Positions 1 through 6,674 of a stretch of 11,229 bases of DNA are shown piece after piece. The DNA comes from Anaerolineae bacterium (GTDB lineage: Bacteria > Chloroflexota > Anaerolineae > Aggregatilineales > Aggregatilineaceae), in contig JADLHR010000117.1 of assembly GCA_020848665.1 (NCBI GenBank), positions 1 to 11,229 on the forward strand. Direction: 5' to 3'. Within the stretch, counting starts at the first letter, position 1; every line of letters begins with the position of its first letter. Made by a program: the position numbers and the translations under genes. The notes under the pieces were generated by a model. The model was not told where the DNA came from and ran no database searches. It saw nothing but the letters and a program-made list of their open reading frames with translations.

Positions 1-320
1 CCGCGCAGTTGGCGAGCGGTCTTCAGCAGGTGATTGGCGCGCGGATCGAAGAACGGTTGGTCGGTGTGATTGTCGCCACGCACGACGGGCGCAAGGGGTG
101 GCTCAACCGCCTCGCGGTTCACCCTGACTTCCGCCGGCAAGGGATTGCGCTGGCTCTGGTTGACGAGGCTGAGCGCGCGCTACGAGCCAGGGGACTGGGC
201 ATTTTTGCGGCGTTGGTGGAAGAGCCGAACGACGCCAGCCTGGCGCTTTTTACCACAGCCGGTTACTCTGCTCACCCGGAAATCCGGTACCTGAGCAAGC
301 GCGACGAGGCTGATATTTAG
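1..320 (+). CDS. GNAT-family N-acetyltransferase, 5' end cut by window edge
   Basis: This is the C-terminal part (about 105 residues) of a GNAT acyl-CoA N-acetyltransferase, a family that moves an acetyl group from acetyl-CoA to an amine. The reading frame is open to the left edge, so the TTG at position 9 is probably internal rather than the start; the first strand and helices of the fold would lie upstream. The acetyl-CoA-binding motif A is clear: NRLAVHPDFRRQGIALAL, with the R/Q-x-x-G-x-A pyrophosphate loop as RRQGIA. It is followed by a long amphipathic helix and the motif B region (EEPNDASLALFTTAGY), where the final Gly-Tyr is typical. The stop TAG is at 318-320, 67 bases before nuoF. 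The substrate cannot be told from sequence; relatives include protein-, antibiotic- and small-amine acetyltransferases. Its position where nuoE is usually found is unusual. Confidence 0.85.
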   Translation, partial: AQLASGLQQVIGARIEERLVGVIVATHDGRKGWLNRLAVHPDFRRQGIALALVDEAERALRARGLGIFAALVEEPNDASLALFTTAGYSAHPEIRYLSKRDEADI

Positions 321-387
321 CACCAGGCTTGAACGACCTGATTTTTGATCGGCGTGACGCAGATCGGCATAGAGACGGGATAGACTC

Positions 388-1749
388 ATGGAACACATTC
401 TGCTGCGCGATCTCGACTTTCCCGACATCGGGCAGTTTGATACTTATGTCGCCCATGGCGGCTATGAAGGGCTGAAGAGAGCGCTCCGCGAACACACCCC
501 TGCCGAGGTGATCCAGATCGTACTGGACGCGAACCTGCGGGGTAGAGGTGGGGCGGGCTTCCCGACCGGTCGCAAGTGGAGCTTCATCCCGAAGGATGCG
601 CCGGTCAAGTACGTGACTGTCAACGCCGACGAGAGCGAGCCGGGCACGTTCAAGGACCGCCAGCTACTTGAGAAGAACCCACACCAGGTGATTGAGGGCG
701 CGCTGATCGCGGCCTACGCGATCCAGGCGACGGCGGTCTATATCTACTGCCGGGGCGAGTTCTGGGACCTGGCGCACGCGCTTGAGGAACAGATCGAGGT
801 CGCGCGGCAAAACAATCTCGCCGGAGACAATATCCTCGGCGGCGAATGGAGCTGCCCGGTGTATGTGCATCTGGGCGCCGGGGCATACATTTGCGGTGAG
901 GAGAGCGCGCTGCTTAACAGCGTGCAAGGGTTGTTGGGGCAGCCGCGCGTGCGTCCACCGTTCCCCGCGCAGCAGGGCGGCGGCTTGTATTATGCGCCGA
1001 CAGTCGTCAACAATGTTGAGACGCTGGCGAATGTCCCCTGGATTATCGTCAACGGTGCCGCTGCGTACAAAGCGATTGGCACACCGGAAAGCCCCGGCCC
1101 CAAAATCTTCTGCCTGAGCGGGCATATCGCCCGGCCCGGCAACGTCGAGCTGCCGCTCGGCATCACGTTCCGCGAGCTGATCTACGAGCATGGCGGCGGT
1201 GTTCCCGGCGGGAAGAAGCTCAAGGCGATTCTGCCGTCGGGCGCCAGCGGCCCGGTGCTCCCGGCAACGGACGAAGTGCTCGACGCACCACTGACCTACG
1301 AGAGCGTGGTCAAGCTCGGCAGCACGCTTGGCTCGGCGTCATTCATCCTCATGGACGAGACGACCGATATGGTATGGGCCGCCGGCAAGATGACGCATTT
1401 CTTCAAGCATGAAAGCTGCGGTAAGTGCACACCCTGCCGCGAGGGGACCTACTGGCTGGAGCGCATCTACCGCCGCGTGTTGGAGGGTGGCGGTACGCTG
1501 CATGACCTGGCGCTGTTGCAGGCGGTACCGCGCAACATGCAGGGCGGCGTAACGCTCTGCGCGCTGGGCGAGTTTGCTGCCAACCCGGTGCTCTCGACGC
1601 TCCAGCATTTCTATGGAGAATACGAGGAATACGTCCGCAAGGCCGAAACCAGCCGCGAGGCTCAGCAGGCGGCGGAGCAGATGAAAGACTACACGCGCGC
1701 GGCGGCGGGCGAATTCCCCGAAGCCGTCGGGCAGGGCGGTACTGCGTGA
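388..1749 (+). CDS. nuoF: NADH-quinone oxidoreductase subunit F (NADH/FMN-binding, cluster N3)
   Basis: NuoF oxidises NADH with bound FMN and passes electrons into the iron-sulfur chain of complex I at the tip of the cytoplasmic arm. The length, 453 residues, is normal for the family. The NADH/FMN-binding motifs are intact: GRGGAGFPTGRKW at 52-64, NADESEPGTFKDR at 79-91 and the glycine-rich GAGAYICGEESALLNS at 163-178. The SLBB-like middle domain follows (SGHIARPGNVELPLG near 244-258). Cluster N3 ligands are Cys344, Cys347 and Cys350 (CGKCTPCREGT) plus Cys391 (TLCALG). The ATG at 388 is preceded by only a weak ribosome site (GGGA at 377-380), but protein similarity begins right there. The C-terminal 35 residues are Ala/Glu-rich and probably flexible. 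The stop overlaps the GTG start of the next gene, implying translational coupling. NuoE, the usual partner, is not encoded in the visible sequence. Confidence 0.97.
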   Translation: MEHILLRDLDFPDIGQFDTYVAHGGYEGLKRALREHTPAEVIQIVLDANLRGRGGAGFPTGRKWSFIPKDAPVKYVTVNADESEPGTFKDRQLLEKNPHQVIEGALIAAYAIQATAVYIYCRGEFWDLAHALEEQIEVARQNNLAGDNILGGEWSCPVYVHLGAGAYICGEESALLNSVQGLLGQPRVRPPFPAQQGGGLYYAPTVVNNVETLANVPWIIVNGAAAYKAIGTPESPGPKIFCLSGHIARPGNVELPLGITFRELIYEHGGGVPGGKKLKAILPSGASGPVLPATDEVLDAPLTYESVVKLGSTLGSASFILMDETTDMVWAAGKMTHFFKHESCGKCTPCREGTYWLERIYRRVLEGGGTLHDLALLQAVPRNMQGGVTLCALGEFAANPVLSTLQHFYGEYEEYVRKAETSREAQQAAEQMKDYTRAAAGEFPEAVGQGGTA

Positions 1750-2111
1750 GCGACATGATCGGTGTGATCGAAGCCCGCAGCCTGTCTGCTGCTGACGCTC
1801 CGGCGATTCTGTTGCTGACTGAGACGATCGGGCAGCGCCCAGAGGAGCCGGTGAATTACCTGCTGCGCGGCGAAGCGTGGCTGCGCGCCGGGGACAGGCG
1901 TCGGGCAGTGGACGACTTCGTGATCGCGCGCGATCTGGCGGCGCAGCGTTTCGCGCAGAGCGCGTGGGGCTATCTCGATCAGGCGTATTTCGACCGGGCG
2001 CAGATTGGCCTCGCGGCGTGCCAGGATGCGCTGCCTGCCGGTGTGTCCCTGGAAGCTGAAGGCCAAGCGCGCCGCGAGGCGCGGCCCATCGTTGAGGCAG
2101 ACTCGCACTAG
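1746..2111 (+). CDS. Small TPR-like protein between nuoF and nuoG
   Basis: This 121-residue protein is not a recognised complex I subunit. It starts with GTG at 1746, overlapping the nuoF stop in GTGA, so translation is probably coupled; AGGGCGG at 1734-1740 may help. One tetratricopeptide repeat fits well at residues 35-68: the consensus positions are filled by Tyr38, Gly42, Trp45, Gly49, Ala54, Phe58 and Ala61 (core RGEAWLRAGDRRRAV). A second, degenerate repeat may run from about 73 to 100. There is no signal peptide, membrane helix or cysteine cluster (one Cys, at 92), so it is probably soluble and cytoplasmic. TPRs bind other proteins. Its place between two subunits of the NADH-oxidising module suggests, by inference only, an assembly factor or accessory subunit for NuoF or NuoG. 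It ends 45 bases before nuoG. I am confident it is a gene, less so about its role. Confidence 0.8.
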   Translation: MSDMIGVIEARSLSAADAPAILLLTETIGQRPEEPVNYLLRGEAWLRAGDRRRAVDDFVIARDLAAQRFAQSAWGYLDQAYFDRAQIGLAACQDALPAGVSLEAEGQARREARPIVEADSH

Positions 2112-2156
2112 TGACTTAAGCGAAGACGTGAACGCTCTGGCCTGCTGAGGAGCAAC

Positions 2157-4730
2157 ATGGCTGAACTCGTAACTTTTTACATGGATGGTCAGGCGTATCA
2201 GTCGCCCAAAGGGATGAACCTGGTTGACGCCGCCAAGATGCAGGGGATCGATATCCCTGTCTTCTGCTATCATCCGAAGCTGGACGCGGTTGGTATGTGC
2301 CGCATGTGCCTGGTGGAGCTGGGTTCGGTGTCGGTCAATCGGGGAACTGGCGAGGTCGAGCGTGATGAGCACGGCCAGCCGGTGGTCCGCTGGAATCCCC
2401 GGTTGCAGACTGCCTGTACTCAGACCGTGACCGAAGGAATGACCGTTCGTACCACGACTGAAGTTGTGGTGAACGGGCGCGACAGCATCCTTGAGTTCTT
2501 GCTGACGAGCCACCCGCTCGACTGCCCGGTATGCGACAAAGGCGGTGAGTGCCCGTTGCAGAATCTGACGATGGGCTACGGGCCGGGTCGCTCGCGTTTT
2601 GTGTTTGACGATAAAATTCGGCTGGACAAGCACGTGCCGCTGGGCGAGTTGATCTACCTCGACCGTGAGCGCTGTATCCAGTGCGCGCGCTGCACCCGAT
2701 TCTGCGACGAGATCGTTGGTGACAACGTTCTGGCGTTCCACGAGCGCGGGCGGCGTATGCAGATTGTGACGATCAGCGATCCGCCGTTTGACACTAAATT
2801 CAGTGGCAACACAACAGATATCTGCCCGGTAGGCGCACTGACCACGACCGACTTCCGCTTCGGCGCGCGCCCGTGGGAGCTGGAAGAAGAAGCGACGATC
2901 TGCCCCTATTGCCCGGTGGGATGTAACCTGAGCGCCGGCACGCGCCTGGACAGGGATTCAGGTGGCCGCAAGGTCATCAAGCGTATCATGCCGCGCCAGA
3001 ACGAGTGGGTCAACGAGATCTGGATCTGCGACAAGGGGCGCTTCGGCCACCATCACTCGCGCGCCGAGGGCCGCCTTGAGCAGCCGATGATGAAGCAAGG
3101 GCGGGAGTGGGCGCCGGTCGATTGGGCGACCGCCTACGGCATGATCGCGGCGCGATTGAAGCAGCACGGTAAGTCGCTCGGCGTGCTTGGCAGCCCGGAG
3201 TTGTCGAATGAGGACCTGTGGGCGCTGCGCAAGCTGGCCGGTCTGACCGCGCCGGACGCGCCGCTCGGCGTCTGGCCCGCGACCATGACCGGCGGCGATC
3301 TCGTCGCACAGGCTGGCGTTGGGAGTGGCACGCGGCTGCGCGACATCGGCCCAGAGACCGCGATCCTGGTGATCGCCTCCGATTTCGAGGAAGAGGCGCC
3401 GATCTGGTGGCTCCAGGTCAAGCAGGCGGCGGAGCGGGGCGCGACGCTTGTTGTCGCCAACGCCCGCCCGACCAAGCTCGATCGTTACGCCAGCGTGACG
3501 GTGCGCTACCAGTATGGCGCGGCGGCAGACGTATTGGATGACTTCCTGGCGCATGCGCTGCAGCAGGGTACGCCCGCCAGCGTCACGGAGACGCGCGTGC
3601 CGGGGCTGGCTGAGCTTCAGGCGGCCCGGCGCGAAGGCGAGATGGCGTATGTCGAGGCCGCCGATGCGCTGCTCGGCGTCGAAAACTTGCTGATCTTTGC
3701 GGGCGGCGAGGGGTTGTCGCTGGCTGGACACCGCGAGCTGATGCAGGCGGCGGCCAACCTGTTGATCGTGACGGGGCGCGCTGGCCGGGACAACAGCGGC
3801 CTGGTCGCGGTCTGGCCTGGCGCGAACATGCAGGGCGCCTATGATATGGGCTTCTCTGCCGAAGCGACGCAGACCCTGCTGGATAACCCTCCCCAGATGT
3901 GGATTATCGCCGGGGCGAACCCGATCGAAGAAGACTCTCACGTCGCCGAGGCGATCCGCGCTGCAGAATTCGTCGTAGCGACCGCGCTGTTCATGACGCC
4001 GACCGCCCAGCAGGCGGATCTGGTTCTGCCGCGCCAGAGCTTCGCCGAGCGCGCCGGATCGTTTACCAACGGCCTGCGCCGTGTGCAGCGGTTCAATCCC
4101 GTCCAGGGCATTATTGGCGAGTCCTTGCCGGAGTGGCGCATCTTCGCCAACATTGGCGAGCAGCTGGCTGGCCCGCGCTCGCCGGTGTCCGCAGGGGCGG
4201 TGATGCGCGAGATCAACGCGGCGGTCCCCGGCTACGCCGAAGCGAGCTATCCGCGCCTGGCATACGTTGAGGAGCAGTTCCCGCTGGTAGGCGGTGATGA
4301 CCTGTATTACGGCGGTACGTCTTACTTCAATCTGGCGGGGCTGGGCTATCCGATTCCGCCAGCAGCCGAGAACGAGGCGGCGACTTTGCCGGTGCGCGCG
4401 ATCCAGCGCGCCGAGCCGGAAATCGCTGGTGGCCTGACGGCTGTCCCGGTGCGGCTGCTGTACGATCGCGGTCCGCTGTTCGAGCCGAGCGCGCTGATGC
4501 ACCATCGCGTGCCGCAGCCCTACGTCGAGCTGAACGTCGCCGACGCGGCGCAGTTGGACATCTCCGCCGGCGATCGCGTGGTGGTAAGCGGCGAGGGTTT
4601 CCGCGCCGAAGTTATCGCACGGGTCGATGAATGCGCGCCGGTCGGTTACGCGCTGCTGCCGCTGCAACTCGCGCATAAACCGATGCCGACCGTTCCGGTC
4701 GCCTGCACCATCCAGAAGATCGGAGGGTAG
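2157..4730 (+). CDS. nuoG: NADH-quinone oxidoreductase subunit G (Fe-S chain, molybdopterin-oxidoreductase fold)
   Basis: NuoG (857 residues) carries electrons from NuoF towards NuoI in the peripheral arm. The N-terminal ferredoxin domain binds the 2Fe-2S cluster N1b through Cys37, Cys48, Cys51 and Cys87. The His-Cys3 ligands of N5 are His119, Cys123, Cys126 and Cys132 (SHPLDCPVCDKGGEC). N4 is ligated by Cys173, Cys176, Cys179 and Cys223 (CIQCARC, DICPVG). The off-pathway cluster N7 is retained, with CPYCPVGC giving Cys249, Cys252 and Cys256 plus Cys291 in ICDKGRFGHH; N7 is absent from many bacteria and mitochondria. A molybdopterin-oxidoreductase-like domain follows from about 246 to 700, and a dinucleotide-binding-like beta domain from about 750 to the end; in complex I these keep the fold but hold no molybdenum cofactor. 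The ATG at 2157 has a strong ribosome site, GAGGAG at 2147-2152. The stop lies 8 bases before nuoH. Confidence 0.97.
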   Translation: MAELVTFYMDGQAYQSPKGMNLVDAAKMQGIDIPVFCYHPKLDAVGMCRMCLVELGSVSVNRGTGEVERDEHGQPVVRWNPRLQTACTQTVTEGMTVRTTTEVVVNGRDSILEFLLTSHPLDCPVCDKGGECPLQNLTMGYGPGRSRFVFDDKIRLDKHVPLGELIYLDRERCIQCARCTRFCDEIVGDNVLAFHERGRRMQIVTISDPPFDTKFSGNTTDICPVGALTTTDFRFGARPWELEEEATICPYCPVGCNLSAGTRLDRDSGGRKVIKRIMPRQNEWVNEIWICDKGRFGHHHSRAEGRLEQPMMKQGREWAPVDWATAYGMIAARLKQHGKSLGVLGSPELSNEDLWALRKLAGLTAPDAPLGVWPATMTGGDLVAQAGVGSGTRLRDIGPETAILVIASDFEEEAPIWWLQVKQAAERGATLVVANARPTKLDRYASVTVRYQYGAAADVLDDFLAHALQQGTPASVTETRVPGLAELQAARREGEMAYVEAADALLGVENLLIFAGGEGLSLAGHRELMQAAANLLIVTGRAGRDNSGLVAVWPGANMQGAYDMGFSAEATQTLLDNPPQMWIIAGANPIEEDSHVAEAIRAAEFVVATALFMTPTAQQADLVLPRQSFAERAGSFTNGLRRVQRFNPVQGIIGESLPEWRIFANIGEQLAGPRSPVSAGAVMREINAAVPGYAEASYPRLAYVEEQFPLVGGDDLYYGGTSYFNLAGLGYPIPPAAENEAATLPVRAIQRAEPEIAGGLTAVPVRLLYDRGPLFEPSALMHHRVPQPYVELNVADAAQLDISAGDRVVVSGEGFRAEVIARVDECAPVGYALLPLQLAHKPMPTVPVACTIQKIGG

Positions 4731-4738
4731 TCCGGGCT

Positions 4739-5977
4739 ATGTTTGGACCAGGGGAATCCGCCACGATTATCGAGTGCACCGCCAACACGACCTGTACGAC
4801 CGTGCACGCGATTTTCACCAGTCTGTTACTGTTTACAATTCTGCTGCTCGGGTTTGCGTACATGACCCTGTGGGAGCGCCGGCTGATCGCATGGTTTCAG
4901 GCGCGTATCGGGCCGAACCGCGCAGGGCCGAAGGGCTTGCTCCAGCCGGTCGCCGACGGACTCAAGCTGATTTTCAAGGAGGACCTGACGCCGCGCGAAG
5001 CCCAGCGCGTGGTCTTCTGGCTGGCGCCGCTGATCAAGATGGTTCCAGCCATTATCGTTGTCGCGGTCGTGCCGTTTGGACCGGACATCACCGTCCCCTG
5101 GTTCGACGGTAAATGGTATCGCATGACGCAGGGGCTGACCGATCCGAACATTGGCGTGCTGTGGATTCTCGGCATCACCAGTATCGGCGTCTATGGTGTT
5201 GTGCTGGCGGGCTGGGCGAGCAATAACAAGTACGCTATTCTGGGCGGGCTGCGGTCTTCCGCGCAGATGATCAGCTACGAGCTGAGCATGGGGCTGGCGG
5301 TGGCGGTTCCGGTGCTGCTGGCCGGATCAATGAGCGTCGGCGACATCATCGAGGCGCAGAACGATCCGCCGATCCTCGGCTGGTTCGTGTTTCAGAACCC
5401 GCTGGCAGCGGCGATTATGTTCATCGCGCTGCTGGCAGAGGTGAACCGCGCGCCGTTCGACATGCCCGAAGCCGAGCAGGAACTGACGGCCGGCTACCAC
5501 ACCGAATACAGCGGGATGAAGTTCGCGCTCTTCTATCTCGCGGAATACATCGGCATGATCACGGTGAGCATAGTGGGCGCGGCCCTGTATCTCGGCGGCC
5601 ATCATTTTGTGCTGGTCGACCGCTTCCCGCTGCTCGGCCCACTGGTGTATGGCGCCAAGGTTTTCTTGCTGCTGTCTGGCATGGTCTGGATCCGGGCGAC
5701 GCTGCCGCGCATCCGCTATGACCGCCTGATGATGCTGGGGTGGAAGGTCATGCTGCCGCTGGCGATGGTCGCTGTCGCATGGACCGCGATCGCCGTGTTC
5801 CTGGCCGAAGAACTGGGCAAGGGTGTGACGGCGGTCCTGGCGCTGGTCGCGCTGGTGGCGTTCTTCGCCGGCGCGCAGTGGTGGCTGACGCGGGTCGGCC
5901 ACAAAGCTGAGGGCGCAGCCACGGCAGCGCGGGTCGAGAGCGTGTCGCTCTCCAGTCAGGTGAAATCAGGCCGTTGA
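4739..5977 (+). CDS. nuoH: NADH-quinone oxidoreductase subunit H (quinone-site membrane subunit)
   Basis: NuoH is the membrane subunit that forms most of the quinone cavity and links the redox arm to the proton pumps. Hallmarks are the first cytoplasmic loop (ERRLIAWFQARIGPNRAGPKG near residues 46-66, then ADGLKLIFKED) and the acidic loop EVNRAPFDMPEAEQEL at 234-249 followed by AGYHTEYSGMKFALFYLAEY, which bears the conserved Glu residues. It has eight family membrane helices plus a likely ninth near 364-385, giving 412 residues against about 325 in E. coli. Thermus Nqo8 also has an extra C-terminal helix, so this is not unique. The C-terminal tail after the last helix is Ser/Ala-rich. The ATG at 4739 follows GGAGG (4722-4726), a rather long 12-base spacing; a GTG at 4802 is a less likely start because it has no ribosome site. 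The N-terminal 21 residues contain Cys13 and Cys19. Confidence 0.96.
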   Translation: MFGPGESATIIECTANTTCTTVHAIFTSLLLFTILLLGFAYMTLWERRLIAWFQARIGPNRAGPKGLLQPVADGLKLIFKEDLTPREAQRVVFWLAPLIKMVPAIIVVAVVPFGPDITVPWFDGKWYRMTQGLTDPNIGVLWILGITSIGVYGVVLAGWASNNKYAILGGLRSSAQMISYELSMGLAVAVPVLLAGSMSVGDIIEAQNDPPILGWFVFQNPLAAAIMFIALLAEVNRAPFDMPEAEQELTAGYHTEYSGMKFALFYLAEYIGMITVSIVGAALYLGGHHFVLVDRFPLLGPLVYGAKVFLLLSGMVWIRATLPRIRYDRLMMLGWKVMLPLAMVAVAWTAIAVFLAEELGKGVTAVLALVALVAFFAGAQWWLTRVGHKAEGAATAARVESVSLSSQVKSGR

Positions 5978-6060
5978 GGCCGGTCAACGCGCTGGTTGCT
6001 GGCCGCTGGCGATCAGGCGGACGCTGACATCGAAGGAACAACGAGACAGGCGAGTGTCTG

Positions 6061-6555
6061 ATGAATGTGATACGTGGCTTTATGCAAACCTTCAAGTATC
6101 TGCTTGAAGACAAGGTGACCGTACAGTATCCAGAGCAGGAGCGCCCGGTCCGCGAGCGGTTCAAGGGGCGCCACGCGCTGAAGCGCTACGACAACGGGCT
6201 GGAAAAGTGCATCGGCTGCGCGCTGTGCGCGGCAGCCTGCCCGGCGGACGCGATCTGGGTTGAGGCAGCGGAAAACACCGACGAGGAGCGTTACAGCCCC
6301 GGCGAGCGGTACGCCAAGACCTACGAGATTAACATGATTCGCTGCATCTTTTGCGGGTATTGCGAGGACGCCTGCCCGACAGAAGCGATTGTGCTGGAGC
6401 ACGAATACCGGCTGACCTTCAGCGACCGGCGCGATGCGATCTACACCAAGGATATGCTGATCGACGCGCCGCCGCCTGGAATGCCCGATACGCCGCAAGA
6501 AACCGAACCGGGCCGCTACACGCGCTCGATCCCGGAGATGGAAGATCCGCTTTAG
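6061..6555 (+). CDS. nuoI: NADH-quinone oxidoreductase subunit I (2x 4Fe-4S)
   Basis: NuoI holds the 8Fe ferredoxin-like pair N6a and N6b, which relay electrons from NuoG towards N2 in NuoB next to the quinone site. The 164-residue protein has an amphipathic N-terminal helix (MNVIRGFMQTFKYL) that lies on the membrane surface against NuoH. Two classical CxxCxxCxxxCP motifs follow: Cys50, 53, 56 and 60, and Cys95, 98, 101 and 105. The ligand sets are complete. The spacing and the RFKGRHAL segment (33-40) are typical of the family. The C-terminal 30 residues are Pro-rich and probably extended along the arm. The ATG at 6061 has only a weak ribosome site (AGGCGAG region just upstream), but similarity begins there. 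An 83-base gap separates it from nuoH and I see no convincing promoter or terminator in it. Confidence 0.96.
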   Translation: MNVIRGFMQTFKYLLEDKVTVQYPEQERPVRERFKGRHALKRYDNGLEKCIGCALCAAACPADAIWVEAAENTDEERYSPGERYAKTYEINMIRCIFCGYCEDACPTEAIVLEHEYRLTFSDRRDAIYTKDMLIDAPPPGMPDTPQETEPGRYTRSIPEMEDPL

Positions 6556-6564
6556 GTGACAGGC

Positions 6565-6595
6565 GCTTGCCGCATCGGCGGCTTGGCTTGCCGAT
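6565..6595 (+). other. Weak inverted repeat in the nuoI-nuoJ gap
   Basis: In the 119-base gap, the longest gene-free stretch in the window, ATCGGC (6574-6579) can pair with GCCGAT (6590-6595) across a 10-base loop; two G-U pairs could extend it inwards. No T-run follows, so it is not a standard rho-independent terminator. It could be an RNA processing or stability element, or chance in GC-rich DNA. Confidence 0.2.
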
Positions 6596-6611
6596 CGTGT
6601 TGCGTTACACT
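6583..6611 (+). promoter_or_regulatory. Possible weak sigma70-type promoter ahead of nuoJ
   Basis: TTGGCT (6583-6588) and TACACT (6606-6611) each match four of six consensus bases of the -35 and -10 elements and are separated by exactly 17 bases. The nuoJ start lies about 60 bases downstream. It sits in the widest gap of the operon, where an internal promoter would be most plausible. Matches of this quality arise often by chance, so this is only a candidate. Confidence 0.2.
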
Positions 6612-6674
6612 GCGCGAAGTTCTGTGGTGCTCAAGCATACTATTAGCCGGTCGTATTGACAGGACGGCACTTGA

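Noticed and set aside
347..356. GATCGGCGTG shared by the nuoF and nuoL upstream gaps (347-356 and 8237-8246), a possible operator
   Set aside because: The same 10-mer also occurs inside nuoM coding sequence, so it looks like a common word in this GC-rich DNA.
345..373. Promoter-like TTGATC-17-CATAGA upstream of nuoF
   Set aside because: The -10 matches only three of six bases and would leave almost no leader before the ATG at 388.
1689..2741. Minus-strand frame of 350 codons across nuoF, the TPR gene and nuoG
   Set aside because: It covers two certain genes on the other strand, has no visible motif and no upstream ribosome site that stands out. The coupled + strand TPR frame explains the interval better.
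2958..4676. Long open frame (572 codons) on the minus strand opposite nuoG
   Set aside because: It is a shadow of the strongly GC-biased nuoG codons. The predicted protein is Arg/Gln/His-rich without recognisable domains, and nuoG itself is certain.
6656..6661. Perfect -35 hexamer TTGACA just before nuoJ
   Set aside because: A -10 element at normal spacing would fall inside the nuoJ coding sequence (about 6679-6684, AACTGA) and does not match.
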